Below, piece by piece: positions 1-8,560 of a DNA stretch of 64,000 bases (position 1 is the stretch's first letter; the number at the start of each line of letters is the position of its first letter). Source of the DNA: a virus; the IMG/VR virus record IMGVR_UViG_3300010354_000045, positions 1 to 64,000 of that record; one strand, written 5' to 3'. A program made the position numbers and the translations under genes. The notes under the pieces are model-generated. The model had not been told where the DNA came from. It was given only the letters and a program-made list of their open reading frames with translations, and searched no databases.

Positions 1-108
1 GCTGGCTTACCTGCACCCATTGCTGCTTCAGGATTGTCTTCAGGTGCTGCTGGCGCTGGCTTACCTGCACCCATTGCTGCTTCAGGATTGTCTTCAGGTG
101 CTGCTGCT
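1..108. repeat. 54-bp tandem repeat inside the edge gene
   Basis: Bases 1-52 and 55-106 are identical and the unit is 54 bp (18 codons), so the repeat keeps the reading frame. At least two copies are visible, and the array may continue beyond the window. It encodes an Ala/Pro/Glu-rich unit ending in GAGKP. Confidence 0.9.
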
Positions 109-470
109 GGTGCTGCTGCCGGTGCTGTTTGTGTCCCGGCAGCTAATCTCTTATCAGTAGGATTAGCTTCTGGTGCCGCTGCTGGTGCTGCTGGTGCTGC
201 TGGTGCCGCTTTTGGAGTACCGTCTGGATTAGCATCAGTTACTGGTTTACCTGATAGGAATCCGCCTTTTACCATCCTACCGATTATAATCGGATCTGTA
301 GGATCACCTTGTCCAATTTTTCCTTGGACTTGTGGACTTAGTTTTGCCCAAGCTGCTGCTTTTGCTGGATCTTTACCTTCCCATGGATTAGGTAAGGTTG
401 CTTCTTGTATCAGCAGTCGTCTCAATGACTGAACCTTTTCCTTTAATTGAGATTCTGTAATTTTAGTCAT
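1..470 (-). CDS. Ala/Pro-rich protein of unknown function, 3' part outside window
   Basis: Runs leftward off the window edge; about 156 residues are visible. The ATG lies 1 nt after the stop of the preceding gene and has AGGA about 8 nt upstream, so it is co-translated with that gene. The first ~75 residues look like an ordinary charged domain (start MTKITESQLKEKVQSLRRLL). After about residue 78 it turns into an Ala/Pro low-complexity tail and then an 18-residue unit (AAPEDNPEAAMGAGKPAP) repeated in tandem up to the edge. I do not recognise the family. Its position downstream of terminase and a large unknown gene suggests a virion-associated or assembly protein, but that is inference only. 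Confidence 0.7.
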   Translation of the reverse strand, partial: MTKITESQLKEKVQSLRRLLIQEATLPNPWEGKDPAKAAAWAKLSPQVQGKIGQGDPTDPIIIGRMVKGGFLSGKPVTDANPDGTPKAAPAAPAAPAAAPEANPTDKRLAAGTQTAPAAAPAAAPEDNPEAAMGAGKPAPAAPEDNPEAAMGAGKP

Positions 471-471
471 A

Positions 472-2823
472 TTATTTTCCTGTATTCATTTGTTGCAAAA
501 TATGTTTCATAAAGTCTGCAGGATTGATTTGTCCTCCAGGAAACTGTACATTTTGATTAGGTACTTGCCCTTGTGCTTTATTTAAAGCGCCTGTTATTTT
601 TCTTTGTAACATCTGTCCGATCTGATCAGGTTTGTTCAAATCAATAACATCGTCGTCTTTATCGTCATCACTAAATTTAGGCAATCTTAATCTTAAATTT
701 TGAGCAGCAGGATCAAAATTAGGAACTTGTTCCTCCATGTCACTGTGTGCTACGCCTGCTAATTTTAACAGTCTATGTCTTTCCGAATCCATTGAATTAC
801 CACTAGGATCCATCTTATCAATTAGAGCAATAACTTGACGTACATCATCTTCTGATGCATCTGGATATTCGCCGTTCTTAAATGCTTTTATTACCTTTGT
901 TTTAGCTCTAGTACCGCCGATGGTAAAGTTTCGTTCTTCTTTGTTCCAAAACCCAGCTATAGATTTTAGCATTTGGTCAACACTGCTTGCACGAGGTTCT
1001 TCAAATCCACATTCCATCGGAGTCATACCGCATTCAATAATAGCGTCATGAAGAGTCATTTCTTTATGACCAAAATCGAGTTTTGTATCTAGTGTTGCTC
1101 CGGCTTTTTTTGCACTTTGAATAGCTTTCATTAAACCTCTACGTGCTAAATGCCTTGCTTGAGAATAGCCTTGACCATGTTTACCAGCAGTTACTTTTTT
1201 AGCTGGTTTTTCGTCGGGATCAAATGGAGGATCGTCATGCGTTTCTGCAACAGGAGCTGCTTGTGGTTTAGCAGCTGGTTCAGCCGCAGCAGGTGCAGCA
1301 GGTGCAGCAGGTGCAGCAGGAGTTGCTGGAGTTGCTGGAGTTGCTGGAGGAGCTTCTTGTTCTCCTGGTTCACCAATTTCTAGTTGTGCTGCTACTTCTG
1401 GATCTCTTTGTAAGATGTATTGTTGAATTAAAGGTCTTATATCTAAATCACCGTCGATATCTTTCAAACTTAATAAAAATTCTGGATCGTCAATTAGGCC
1501 TTTAAGACTTCCTACTGCATTTACAGCATCTGGACCAGCTTTCAACTCTGCCCCCATGATCTTATTGAGTTTTTCAATAGCTACACGTTGAGCATCTTTA
1601 TTTGGACTAAAGATTTCATCTTTATTTTCATTAACAAGATCTTCAATAAAATTTTCAAAGGCTACTTCGGGATCAATATTTTCTTTCTTGTGACTCTTAT
1701 ATCCCTTGTTCTTCATCCAGTGAGCTAGTGCAAAAGGATTGTCAATTTCTTTATGTTTCTTCATACCTTTGACAGTGCCTTCCCATCCTTCGGGTGCTTT
1801 TTCATCTAGCAAGTCGTTTGCTGATAATTCTTTAATAGGAATATCACTTTCGTCGACTAGATTGTAAATGTAAGGAAATACTGATTTTAATTCTTCATTG
1901 AATGTGCGAATAGTTAATCTATCAATCCAGTCATTCATAATTGTTTCTGGAATAGCACGTTCTTCTTTTTCAGCAAATGATTCGGCAAATTCTTGATAAT
2001 AAGTTGGGCGTTGTAAGCAATGAATTTCTTTTTTAATTTGTTCAATTCTTTCCATTACTTTAGATGTAATGTCTCCCATTGCTTCGCTTAATTGTTCTTG
2101 ACGGCCAACATAATTTTTAAATTTCCTAAGTTGTGCTAGTTCTTCACTTAGACCAATAATGTGTTTACCAATGCCATCATATGGATTTCCGCCAGCTTTG
2201 ATATGCTCGGCTAATGCTCTTGCACCATTAATATGTTTTGCTGGATACTTGAATCTTTCTCCAACAGCATTTTCAATATAAATGCTATCAATGTGCATAG
2301 TTCTGCCAGTAGGCAGTTCAGGATCAACAGCTTGATTGTGTTTGATAACTAATCTAGCTTCTCCTAGATCCTGATAACTAATTTTATTAGTTCCGTAAAA
2401 TTTACTTTCCATGACAGGTATTTGAGCCATTGGTTCTTCCTTGCGCTTTGACTTAAATTCGTAATCTCTTTTGTCTAGTTCACTTTTACCCATGTTTTCA
2501 ACTTTAAACTTTAACATTCTGCCTTTGGCAAATTTCCTAAAGCTACGAATAAATTGAAATGCGCTGTGTTTTGTTGAATTATCGTCGTCAACTAGATCTC
2601 CGCTAATTTGCATTACTAGACCTTTTTTACTGTCAAGCGAAATTGCAATACTACCCAAAGGTTCTCCGCCTTCTTCGTATTCAAATTCAAAAAATCTAGC
2701 CTGAGGGATATCCTCTTCTTTACTTAAAACTTTGCCGTTTTCGTCACCAATTTTGATGTCGGGAAAACGGTTCTGTATCTTTCCGTAAAGGTCTAAAGCA
2801 ACTTTGTCTAAATTAGCGTCCAT
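472..2823 (-). CDS. large protein of unknown function downstream of terminase
   Basis: 783 residues from the ATG at 2823. An in-frame ATG at 2880 would add 19 residues, but it lies inside the end of the terminase gene and its extra residues look like a frame shadow. The N-terminal ~470 residues are mixed alpha/beta and charged. Around residues 483-528 there is an Ala/Pro/Thr linker (APPATPATPATPAAPAAP), then a basic/helical C-terminal domain ending in a Gln/Asn-rich tail (KAQGQVPNQNVQFPG). No catalytic motif was recognised. Proteins of this style occur next to terminase in pelagic T4-like phages (recollection, not checked). No Shine-Dalgarno is seen before 2823; a late-promoter box ends 4 nt before it. 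Confidence 0.75.
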   Translation of the reverse strand: MDANLDKVALDLYGKIQNRFPDIKIGDENGKVLSKEEDIPQARFFEFEYEEGGEPLGSIAISLDSKKGLVMQISGDLVDDDNSTKHSAFQFIRSFRKFAKGRMLKFKVENMGKSELDKRDYEFKSKRKEEPMAQIPVMESKFYGTNKISYQDLGEARLVIKHNQAVDPELPTGRTMHIDSIYIENAVGERFKYPAKHINGARALAEHIKAGGNPYDGIGKHIIGLSEELAQLRKFKNYVGRQEQLSEAMGDITSKVMERIEQIKKEIHCLQRPTYYQEFAESFAEKEERAIPETIMNDWIDRLTIRTFNEELKSVFPYIYNLVDESDIPIKELSANDLLDEKAPEGWEGTVKGMKKHKEIDNPFALAHWMKNKGYKSHKKENIDPEVAFENFIEDLVNENKDEIFSPNKDAQRVAIEKLNKIMGAELKAGPDAVNAVGSLKGLIDDPEFLLSLKDIDGDLDIRPLIQQYILQRDPEVAAQLEIGEPGEQEAPPATPATPATPAAPAAPAAPAAAEPAAKPQAAPVAETHDDPPFDPDEKPAKKVTAGKHGQGYSQARHLARRGLMKAIQSAKKAGATLDTKLDFGHKEMTLHDAIIECGMTPMECGFEEPRASSVDQMLKSIAGFWNKEERNFTIGGTRAKTKVIKAFKNGEYPDASEDDVRQVIALIDKMDPSGNSMDSERHRLLKLAGVAHSDMEEQVPNFDPAAQNLRLRLPKFSDDDKDDDVIDLNKPDQIGQMLQRKITGALNKAQGQVPNQNVQFPGGQINPADFMKHILQQMNTGK

Positions 2824-2827
2824 GTTA

Positions 2828-2834
2828 TATTTAT
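2828..2834 (-). promoter_or_regulatory. late promoter box ATAAATA
   Basis: ATAAATA on the minus strand, overlapping the terminase stop and ending 4 nt before the ATG at 2823. It matches the core of the T4 late promoter (TATAAATA). The spacing would give an mRNA starting at or within 1-2 nt of the AUG. Confidence 0.5.
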
Positions 2835-4429
2835 CATATGTTGGTTGATACGTATATTGGCAGAGGAGGCTCCCAATCATCGTTTAACTCAGAATTAACA
2901 CTTAAAGTTTCAAAAACTAGAGGGTCCCATTCTGCTAATATTACACTCATTCTCACTGCTAGCAACAAAGCAGAAACAAGGTCGTCGTTTTGCCCTGTTT
3001 TTGCTTTAAAACTAATACCATTAGCTATAAAAGTCTTTAGTTCACTAATTAACGGCCTGCTGTGTATTTTCATCTTGCTTTCTTCAATTAAAAACTTTAG
3101 TCTAGCACAAGCTGAAATTTTACTAGAATAGGTAGTATTGAATCCTTTTCTAAACTTACGCACATGTCCCTTTTTAACCGGCTCGCTTACAAACAAACCA
3201 GGAAAAGTTTCTTCACCTAAGTCTTTAATTACTACAAGAGCAGCTTCTCCAACAGTGTTGTTTTCGCAACTCCAATAGATATTGTTATTGTTATCAGGGC
3301 CTATTTCTTCAGAAATATATTTTAATACATCTCGTAAAATTTTAACTTGTCCTTGTATTGGAGTAATATTATGCTGCCATTCTGCTACTTGTTCAAAACT
3401 TGGTAATTCAAATACTTCAATACCTGCATAATCTCCGCCGGTACCTAGGCAAGGATCTAATGCTGCGAGATATAATTTGCCAGCCTCGGGTTTTTTGTAC
3501 CATCTTACTTGCCCTAGTTTACTAATAGGTTCTTTACCGAGAAGTTCAGACAGTTTAATACTGTTAATTAATGTTTCGTCATACACTAGAAATTCGCAAC
3601 CATACTCTCTACGAAATCTTTCTTCTCCAATTCTGCCTAGTTCTTCACGTTTCCAGTTTTCATCACGATCAGGGTGATCGCTCCATTCTGACCTAAATCC
3701 ATAGAACCCGTTACGTCCTCTACCATCTAAATTTTCATTACCGAATTCGTCAAACTTATCTTGACTTTCTTTCCAGATTGTAGCAAATGTATCTTCATCA
3801 CTATTAGGTGTTGAAGTGATAATTGCTTTACCACCAGTTGCTAGTGTAGGTGAAATTGAAGTCCAAAATTCTTCAGCAATATTAGGTTGTACGAATGCAA
3901 ACTCATCGCAATAAAGTAATGAGATACTCATACCACGCCCTGTTGTGCCTGTGGTCGTCTGTGCTACAATTCTAGAACCATTGTCAAACTCTATACTCTG
4001 TTTGTTATAACTTACTACGCCGCAGCGTATATGGTCTGGGCAAAGTTCATAGCCATATCGAACACGTTGCATAATTTCTTGTGCGCCGGTGTATTTGTGC
4101 GCGGCTACTAGAATTGTTTGGTCTGGATGAAACATAGCATACCATAATAGATACGCCGATGCACAGGTAGTTTTACCACTTTGCCTTGGCAACATATTAA
4201 CTGTAAATCTATAACCGTGATAACTATCTAATAGGCCAAGTTGATAATTGTAAGGATCAAATAACAGTTTACCTTTTACAGGATGTTGTATGTAGAAAAA
4301 ATTCTTAGCAAAAAATATGTAACCTTTGTCTTGGTCGCTACACATTAAGAGCTGATGTATTTGCTCTTCTGTGAATTTTTCTTTAGTATGTGCCTTTTTG
4401 GTAAGGACACCATCTAGTGATTTTCCCAT
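2834..4429 (-). CDS. gp17: terminase large subunit (DNA packaging motor ATPase/nuclease)
   Basis: 531 residues (T4 gp17 is 610). It pumps DNA into the prohead at the portal and cuts the concatemer. Walker A is RQSGKTT near residue 83, preceded by the adenine-binding region; Walker B is LLYCDEFA near residue 174. The C-terminal RNase H-like nuclease begins with the acidic motif ALDPCLGTGGDYAG near residue 323, and a late aspartate (TGQNDDLVSALLLA) lies near the end. gp16 is encoded upstream on the same strand. A transcription terminator and a late box immediately precede it, so it probably has its own late transcript. Confidence 0.97.
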   Translation of the reverse strand: MGKSLDGVLTKKAHTKEKFTEEQIHQLLMCSDQDKGYIFFAKNFFYIQHPVKGKLLFDPYNYQLGLLDSYHGYRFTVNMLPRQSGKTTCASAYLLWYAMFHPDQTILVAAHKYTGAQEIMQRVRYGYELCPDHIRCGVVSYNKQSIEFDNGSRIVAQTTTGTTGRGMSISLLYCDEFAFVQPNIAEEFWTSISPTLATGGKAIITSTPNSDEDTFATIWKESQDKFDEFGNENLDGRGRNGFYGFRSEWSDHPDRDENWKREELGRIGEERFRREYGCEFLVYDETLINSIKLSELLGKEPISKLGQVRWYKKPEAGKLYLAALDPCLGTGGDYAGIEVFELPSFEQVAEWQHNITPIQGQVKILRDVLKYISEEIGPDNNNNIYWSCENNTVGEAALVVIKDLGEETFPGLFVSEPVKKGHVRKFRKGFNTTYSSKISACARLKFLIEESKMKIHSRPLISELKTFIANGISFKAKTGQNDDLVSALLLAVRMSVILAEWDPLVFETLSVNSELNDDWEPPLPIYVSTNI

Positions 4430-4434
4430 AACTT

Positions 4435-4441
4435 TATTTAC
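4435..4441 (-). promoter_or_regulatory. late promoter box GTAAATA before terminase
   Basis: GTAAATA on the minus strand, exactly 5 nt before the ATG at 4429, with no Shine-Dalgarno between. It overlaps the T-tract of the terminator of the upstream gene. It matches the T4-like late box at 6 of 7 core positions; T4 has A in place of the G. Confidence 0.45.
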
Positions 4442-4470
4442 AAAAAAAATAGCCCCCGAAGGAGCTATTT
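4442..4470 (-). terminator. rho-independent terminator after the 347-aa gene
   Basis: On the minus strand, a 10-bp stem (AAATAGCTCC pairing with GGGGCTATTT, one T-G wobble) closes a TTCG tetraloop and is followed by a run of about eight T. It lies between the stop of the upstream unknown gene and the terminase start. Confidence 0.85.
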
Positions 4471-4503
4471 GGCACTATCGGACAGAGTGCTAACTGCGAC
4501 GAA

Positions 4504-5547
4504 TTAGTCTTTTAGTCTGCCGGAGTTTTCAGCAGATTTCAACATGTCGATACGATCTTTATAACCTTTTACACCTGGCTTAATATCCTTAGCGGCTTTC
4601 TTTTCTCCTGCTGTAGGATTTTTAATGTGTTTCATTGTGGTCTTTTCTTGATGACTTGCTTCTTTAATCTCATCATACATTTGTGCTAGGCGCGACTTTA
4701 ATGCTTCTTGCATTGGATTTCCTCCGCCGTTAACTTTAGGAGCTTCGTTACCTTTGCTATGCATATCATCGCCTGTTGGTGTAATATCTGCTACATCTAA
4801 AGTTACTGTATCGGCGCTGCCTTCAACTGAATTTTCATAACTGTCGCCAAATAATGCATCTCGATCGTGTGGGATATTAGGAGCCCCAGCAGGTTTACCT
4901 GATTCTATATTTTTAAGAATAGCCATTAAATCTTTGATGCCGCCGCTGCCACTGCCATTCATGCTTACATTCATAGTAACATTATCTTGCTGCTTAGGTG
5001 CAGGTGGCATTGATCCCATCATATCACCACCGCATTCATCATACATGTCTTCTTTAGATAAAGTAGGTTCTGGAGCGTTAGCAAGGGCATTTGCCATTGA
5101 CGATCTTGCGGCTCTAGCTGCTGCTGGGTCAGGTTGATTTTCTGATTGCATTGATTCTTCCCAATCGTCAGATGCCGGTTGGGTAGGTGCAACTGGTAAT
5201 TTTGGCATATTAGGCATTGCCGGTGTTTTCATTCCTTTTACTACATTCATAGGATTCTGCATATTAGCTGCTAGTTCTGGATGTTGTGACATAAAAGCAT
5301 CATATTCTGCTTTTGACACCGACTTACCATTAACAGTATAAGAGTCTTGCCCCGGAGCAGTTGCTGGCCTTGCCTGCTTTGACTGCTGTTTCATCTGCTG
5401 CATCATAGTAGTAGGATCCAACTTTTGAAAAGACGGATTTTTCATAATGTTAGCCATTTGCTGTTGCATCATAGCGTTAGGATCCATCATTCCTGGACCA
5501 GCTTCGTCTAAAGCTTTAATTTTATTATATAATTCTGTGAAATTCAT
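4504..5547 (-). CDS. Met/Gln/Pro-rich protein of unknown function
   Basis: 347 residues. The N-terminal third is unusually rich in Met and Gln (MMDPNAMMQQQMANIMKNP). The middle is low-complexity with Pro/Ala and a Ser/Gly patch (NVSMNGSGSGG). The C-terminal ~70 residues are more ordinary and basic (PTAGEKKAAKDIKPGVKGYK). Good Shine-Dalgarno (AAGGAAAA) before the ATG, 1 nt after the upstream stop. I do not recognise it. Composition and position between packaging genes suggest a disordered virion or scaffold-type protein; this is inference. Confidence 0.75.
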   Translation of the reverse strand: MNFTELYNKIKALDEAGPGMMDPNAMMQQQMANIMKNPSFQKLDPTTMMQQMKQQSKQARPATAPGQDSYTVNGKSVSKAEYDAFMSQHPELAANMQNPMNVVKGMKTPAMPNMPKLPVAPTQPASDDWEESMQSENQPDPAAARAARSSMANALANAPEPTLSKEDMYDECGGDMMGSMPPAPKQQDNVTMNVSMNGSGSGGIKDLMAILKNIESGKPAGAPNIPHDRDALFGDSYENSVEGSADTVTLDVADITPTGDDMHSKGNEAPKVNGGGNPMQEALKSRLAQMYDEIKEASHQEKTTMKHIKNPTAGEKKAAKDIKPGVKGYKDRIDMLKSAENSGRLKD

Positions 5548-5548
5548 T

Positions 5549-6166
5549 TTATTTTCCTTTCCTTGGATCTGGATTGCTCACAGCGCCAAGGGGACTTTTT
5601 GCAGCAGATATTTTTTCTGCTTTAGGTGCTTTTTCTGCTGGAGCTTTTTTAGCTAAAATTTTATCATTAACACCTTTATATTGTGTAAGTGTTTTTTTAT
5701 TTTTACCTAATTCTTTTAGTAGGTTCATTTTTTGTTTTTCGCCTACTAATTTTTGGCCGTCGGTATCTTCTAATTCTGATTTTTCTAAAAGAGCTTCTCC
5801 TGACAACTCATCATTTGCATGATTTAACGCTTCTTCTTCTTGCTCTTTTAAATTTCTTACTTTAATGCAACTTAATAAAATATTGCAATGTTCTGCAACT
5901 AAATCTCTAATTTCTAAGCTAGTAGCAGGGTAAGCGGTGCATACATCAAACACAGTTACTTCTACATTTTTTTGTTCTGGAAAGTCTGCTTGTGTTTCTT
6001 GAATTGGAGTTCTTTTTCCTGACGAACAACTTTCTACTTGAAATTTTGTCAGTGCTGATTTAATTTTTGAGGTGCAATCGCTTGGGCATTCGCCAGCAAT
6101 TTTTACCTTAAATTCGTAAGTTTGTTTGCTTTCGATCAAATATTCTTTGAATGATTTCATTTTCAT
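5549..6166 (-). CDS. protein of unknown function with conserved-type N-terminal peptide
   Basis: 205 residues. It starts MKMKSFKEYLIES, a short amphipathic N-terminal peptide of a kind common on T4-like structural proteins. Residues ~17-100 form a compact domain with four cysteines (ECPSDCTSKI, SCSSGK, DVCTAYP); the C-terminal ~60 residues are Lys/Ala-rich (AKKAPAEKAPKAEKISAAK). GGGA lies just upstream of the ATG, and a late box lies 14 nt upstream. Function unknown. Separated from the next gene by 1 nt. Confidence 0.75.
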   Translation of the reverse strand: MKMKSFKEYLIESKQTYEFKVKIAGECPSDCTSKIKSALTKFQVESCSSGKRTPIQETQADFPEQKNVEVTVFDVCTAYPATSLEIRDLVAEHCNILLSCIKVRNLKEQEEEALNHANDELSGEALLEKSELEDTDGQKLVGEKQKMNLLKELGKNKKTLTQYKGVNDKILAKKAPAEKAPKAEKISAAKSPLGAVSNPDPRKGK

Positions 6167-6178
6167 AATCCCGATGTA

Positions 6179-6664
6179 TTATTTATTCATATTTTTTAGT
6201 TTTTCTAGTAGACTGTTACGGTCTGTAAGTATGTACCCATCACCGGTTATGTTAACGCTGTTATCGTCAGAGCTTGCATCTTGATCTAATTTTTGTTTCT
6301 TAAGCTGTAGCTCAATCATTTTTAGTTTTTTGTCCATTTTTGCTGCTTTAGCATCGATGGCGTTTTTTAACATAGATCCCGCAACTTCAAATATACGTCC
6401 ACTATATCTAGCTTCTACATTCATACCCAAATCCATCAAATCATCGTATGCATCTGTAGCACGTTGAGCTAGAGCATCAAACTCTGCATCACTGGCATCA
6501 CCTAAGCCTTTTACCTGAGGTAGTGCTGCTGATATTTTATCGAAGTCAGACATGTCTCTTAAAAAAGGTTTAGCAACTTCAGCTTTTTTTGCTTCCTTTT
6601 CTTCCTGCTTGATAATTTTTTTGCTTTCAGGTAAATTTAATAGTTCTTCAAGTTTTTTGGTCAT
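6179..6664 (-). CDS. gp16: terminase small subunit
   Basis: 161 residues, essentially the length of T4 gp16 (164). gp16 forms a ring that recognises DNA and stimulates gp17 ATPase. The region DAYDDLMDLGMNVEARYSGR, followed by IFEVAGSMLKNAIDAKAAK, is the characteristic central helical pair of this family. The N-terminus and C-terminus are charged and probably flexible. It lies 8 nt after the gp4 stop, in a row with other packaging and head-completion genes. Confidence 0.93.
   Translation of the reverse strand: MTKKLEELLNLPESKKIIKQEEKEAKKAEVAKPFLRDMSDFDKISAALPQVKGLGDASDAEFDALAQRATDAYDDLMDLGMNVEARYSGRIFEVAGSMLKNAIDAKAAKMDKKLKMIELQLKKQKLDQDASSDDNSVNITGDGYILTDRNSLLEKLKNMNK
6180..6186 (-). promoter_or_regulatory. 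late promoter box ATAAATA
   Basis: ATAAATA on the minus strand overlapping the gp16 stop codon, 13 nt before the ATG at 6166. It would give a short leader carrying the GGGA ribosome site. Confidence 0.5.
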
Positions 6665-6671
6665 ATTTTAC

Positions 6672-7109
6672 TTATGCATTAGTTTGACTAAACATATCAT
6701 TTTCGTTGACAATTCTAAATTTAATACCCTGCTGTTTGCACCAAATATTAGCTGCTGCCCACTTAGCTTGGTTTTTAATAAATTGTGCTTGGTTGTATTT
6801 ACTTTTTCCAACCCGTTCTAAAATTGTTTGGCTAGCAGGTTTTACTTCGATAAGTTCTAAATGTCGGCGACTAAATTTGTCTACATACTCTATGAAAAAA
6901 TCAGGAACGTATATAGTTTGGCGACCAGTTAAGGGATCTTTATAAGGAATGTTTACTGCTTCACTAGCCCATTTAGTCACATATGGATTTGTGTCACAAA
7001 ATTTCATAAAATGCCATTCCCAACTAGATCTATATGTTGGAACTTTTGTTCCCACATATTTTTCTGGATGGGTCATAGTGAATTTACCTCTGGCAAATTT
7101 GCTAGCCAT
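6672..7109 (-). CDS. gp4: head completion protein, TnsA-like nuclease fold
   Basis: 145 residues (T4 gp4 about 150). Needed to finish DNA-filled heads so that tails can join. Visible features are YRSSWEWHFMKFCD near the N-terminus, IPYKDPLTGR and YVPDFFIEY (the PD acidic residue of a PD-(D/E)xK-type nuclease core), then LIEVKP (ExK). These match the TnsA-endonuclease-like family to which T4 gp4 belongs. It sits between a small tail-region gene and gp16 with spacings of 3 and 7 nt. Confidence 0.92.
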   Translation of the reverse strand: MASKFARGKFTMTHPEKYVGTKVPTYRSSWEWHFMKFCDTNPYVTKWASEAVNIPYKDPLTGRQTIYVPDFFIEYVDKFSRRHLELIEVKPASQTILERVGKSKYNQAQFIKNQAKWAAANIWCKQQGIKFRIVNENDMFSQTNA

Positions 7110-7112
7110 AGA

Positions 7113-7487
7113 TTATACTAGAATGTTACGGCTTTCGTAATTATCAGCTAAAGGTGCTATACGATAACCTAATAAACTTATTTTTTCTCTATAGGCATTT
7201 AAGACTTGTGCAACTACTTGACTAAGTTCTACATCGCTAAGAGCTTTTAATGTATCGATCAATTGAAATACATTAACACTGTCTGCTCTAGCTTGATTTA
7301 ATAACACAATTGCTATTGACCTAGAACTTTCTGTGTCAAAACCTCTTTTAAGAAAAAATCCAATAACCGCATCTATTTGATTAGTTGGGAAACTAACTTG
7401 ACTTACAAAAAATTTATCAAAAAATTGTCTAATCTCTGTAGAACTATCTGCTGATGCAATTGTTGGTAAATTAATACTAGATGACAT
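7113..7487 (-). CDS. conserved-type T4-like phage protein of unknown function
   Basis: 124 residues, mostly helical. The N-terminal segment (TEIRQFFDKFFVSQVSFPTN) is followed by AVIGFFLKRGFD, and by a helical hairpin region with ALSDVELSQVVAQVLNAYR. I recall similar small proteins between gp4 and tail-tube-like genes in marine T4-like phages, where they are reported as virion components, but no function can be assigned. AGGAAA precedes the ATG; the gene starts 1 nt after the previous stop. Confidence 0.75.
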   Translation of the reverse strand: MSSSINLPTIASADSSTEIRQFFDKFFVSQVSFPTNQIDAVIGFFLKRGFDTESSRSIAIVLLNQARADSVNVFQLIDTLKALSDVELSQVVAQVLNAYREKISLLGYRIAPLADNYESRNILV

Positions 7488-7488
7488 T

Positions 7489-8484
7489 TTAATTTCCTGT
7501 TAGATTTACTTGTGTTGCTGTAGTAGTATTGTTGTTTTGATTTACAACAGGAAATACTACTCCCTGTAGACCAGTTAGCCCTTGTGAAGATGTTGATATT
7601 CCCGTAGCAACATTAACTGGTAATCCGTTATTTAATGCACTAGTATTTTGATATGTATTAATCTGTTTGGTTAAATTACTTACGAATTCTTGTCTATTTG
7701 CTTCTACATTTATATTACTAATAAAACTAGGACTTGCTGTATCTAAATCTCCTCTGCTTTCTAATGGGCTAGGAGTAAGATCATAGTGTTCTAAAGCAAA
7801 ACCTTCGGGGTCACCCGGAGTAACTTTACCAGAACCATAAGCAACTGCTTCATATGCCAACGTCATAGTTTTTTCATTAAGCTCATTTTGAGCATATACG
7901 CCACTACCATGTTGCCATCCAACTATTAAAGGATTTTTTAGTGTGTAACTAACAAACTCTTTTCTCGACATTTGATAAATGGTAATATAGTTAAAAAATG
8001 GCAAAGTACTACCGTTGTCTAGGCCGTAGGCATTAGGAATAAAATCACTACTTTTTGTTGCATTTCTTGAATACGCACTGCCATTTTTAGCACTATTAGG
8101 ATCAGCATAATAGTAGCTATAATAATTCTGCCATAGTTGATTTATCAAACTCATGTTGTCGTCATGAAATTTAATAGTAATATTTTCATACTTATGAGTA
8201 GTTTGTAAAACTTTTTTTCTATTATATTGATTTACAGTTTCAGTAGTAATACTAAATTTAGGCAAGTCTGCACTTTTTACTAACATATTAATTTCATTCC
8301 TGTGGCGTTGAACAAGATCAATATTTTTAAGTGCTGCCGAATTTATACCAAAACTAACATGAAAAAGAAACTTACTCTTAGGTGCTAATCTAAACCCGTC
8401 GTCAACAAACAGTCTAGCAGCATGTTGAAAGTCACGTAGATTTAAATCACTTCGTGGTTTAAGATAATTTGGGGTAGTAGCCAT
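7489..8484 (-). CDS. tail-tube-like virion structural protein
   Basis: 331 residues. The pattern SKFLFHVSFGI, then LVKSADLPKFSITTETVNQY, then ENITIKFHDDNMSL, is the order of strands and signature of the gp19/gp54 tail-tube fold: a basic strand, a 'xxDLPxF' turn, Asn-Tyr, and an 'IxFxDD' strand. It is longer than gp19 and has an extra Ser/Asn/Thr-rich C-terminus (NNNTTTATQVNLTGN). A tube-cap, tube-initiator or second tube protein is likely. Its own late box sits 5 nt upstream, and a terminator separates it from gp19. Confidence 0.7.
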   Translation of the reverse strand: MATTPNYLKPRSDLNLRDFQHAARLFVDDGFRLAPKSKFLFHVSFGINSAALKNIDLVQRHRNEINMLVKSADLPKFSITTETVNQYNRKKVLQTTHKYENITIKFHDDNMSLINQLWQNYYSYYYADPNSAKNGSAYSRNATKSSDFIPNAYGLDNGSTLPFFNYITIYQMSRKEFVSYTLKNPLIVGWQHGSGVYAQNELNEKTMTLAYEAVAYGSGKVTPGDPEGFALEHYDLTPSPLESRGDLDTASPSFISNINVEANRQEFVSNLTKQINTYQNTSALNNGLPVNVATGISTSSQGLTGLQGVVFPVVNQNNNTTTATQVNLTGN

Positions 8485-8489
8485 AATAA

Positions 8490-8496
8490 TATTTAG
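8490..8496 (-). promoter_or_regulatory. late promoter box CTAAATA
   Basis: CTAAATA on the minus strand, exactly 5 nt before the ATG at 8484, with no Shine-Dalgarno between. It follows directly after the gp19 terminator, as expected for a new transcription unit. Confidence 0.55.
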
Positions 8497-8531
8497 CCAA
8501 TAAATTTACTGGGTATTTTATCAAAGCCATT

Positions 8532-8558
8532 AAAAAAGGCCGCCTAAGCAGCCTTTTT
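8532..8558 (-). terminator. rho-independent terminator after tail tube gene
   Basis: Inverted repeat AAAAAGGCTGC / GGCGGCCTTTTT on the minus strand, 11 bp with one wobble and a 4-nt loop, ending in a T-tract, 2 nt past the gp19 stop. The flanking A and T runs make it potentially bidirectional. Confidence 0.88.
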
Positions 8559-8560
8559 GT

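Noticed and set aside
34-432. Plus-strand Ala/Gly-rich ORF of 132 codons
   Set aside because: Mirror of the Ala/Pro-rich minus-strand gene, kept open by low-complexity GC-rich codons.
2824-2880. Upstream start at 2880 for the 783-aa protein
   Set aside because: The extra 19 residues are the terminase C-terminus read in another frame, with no ribosome site upstream.
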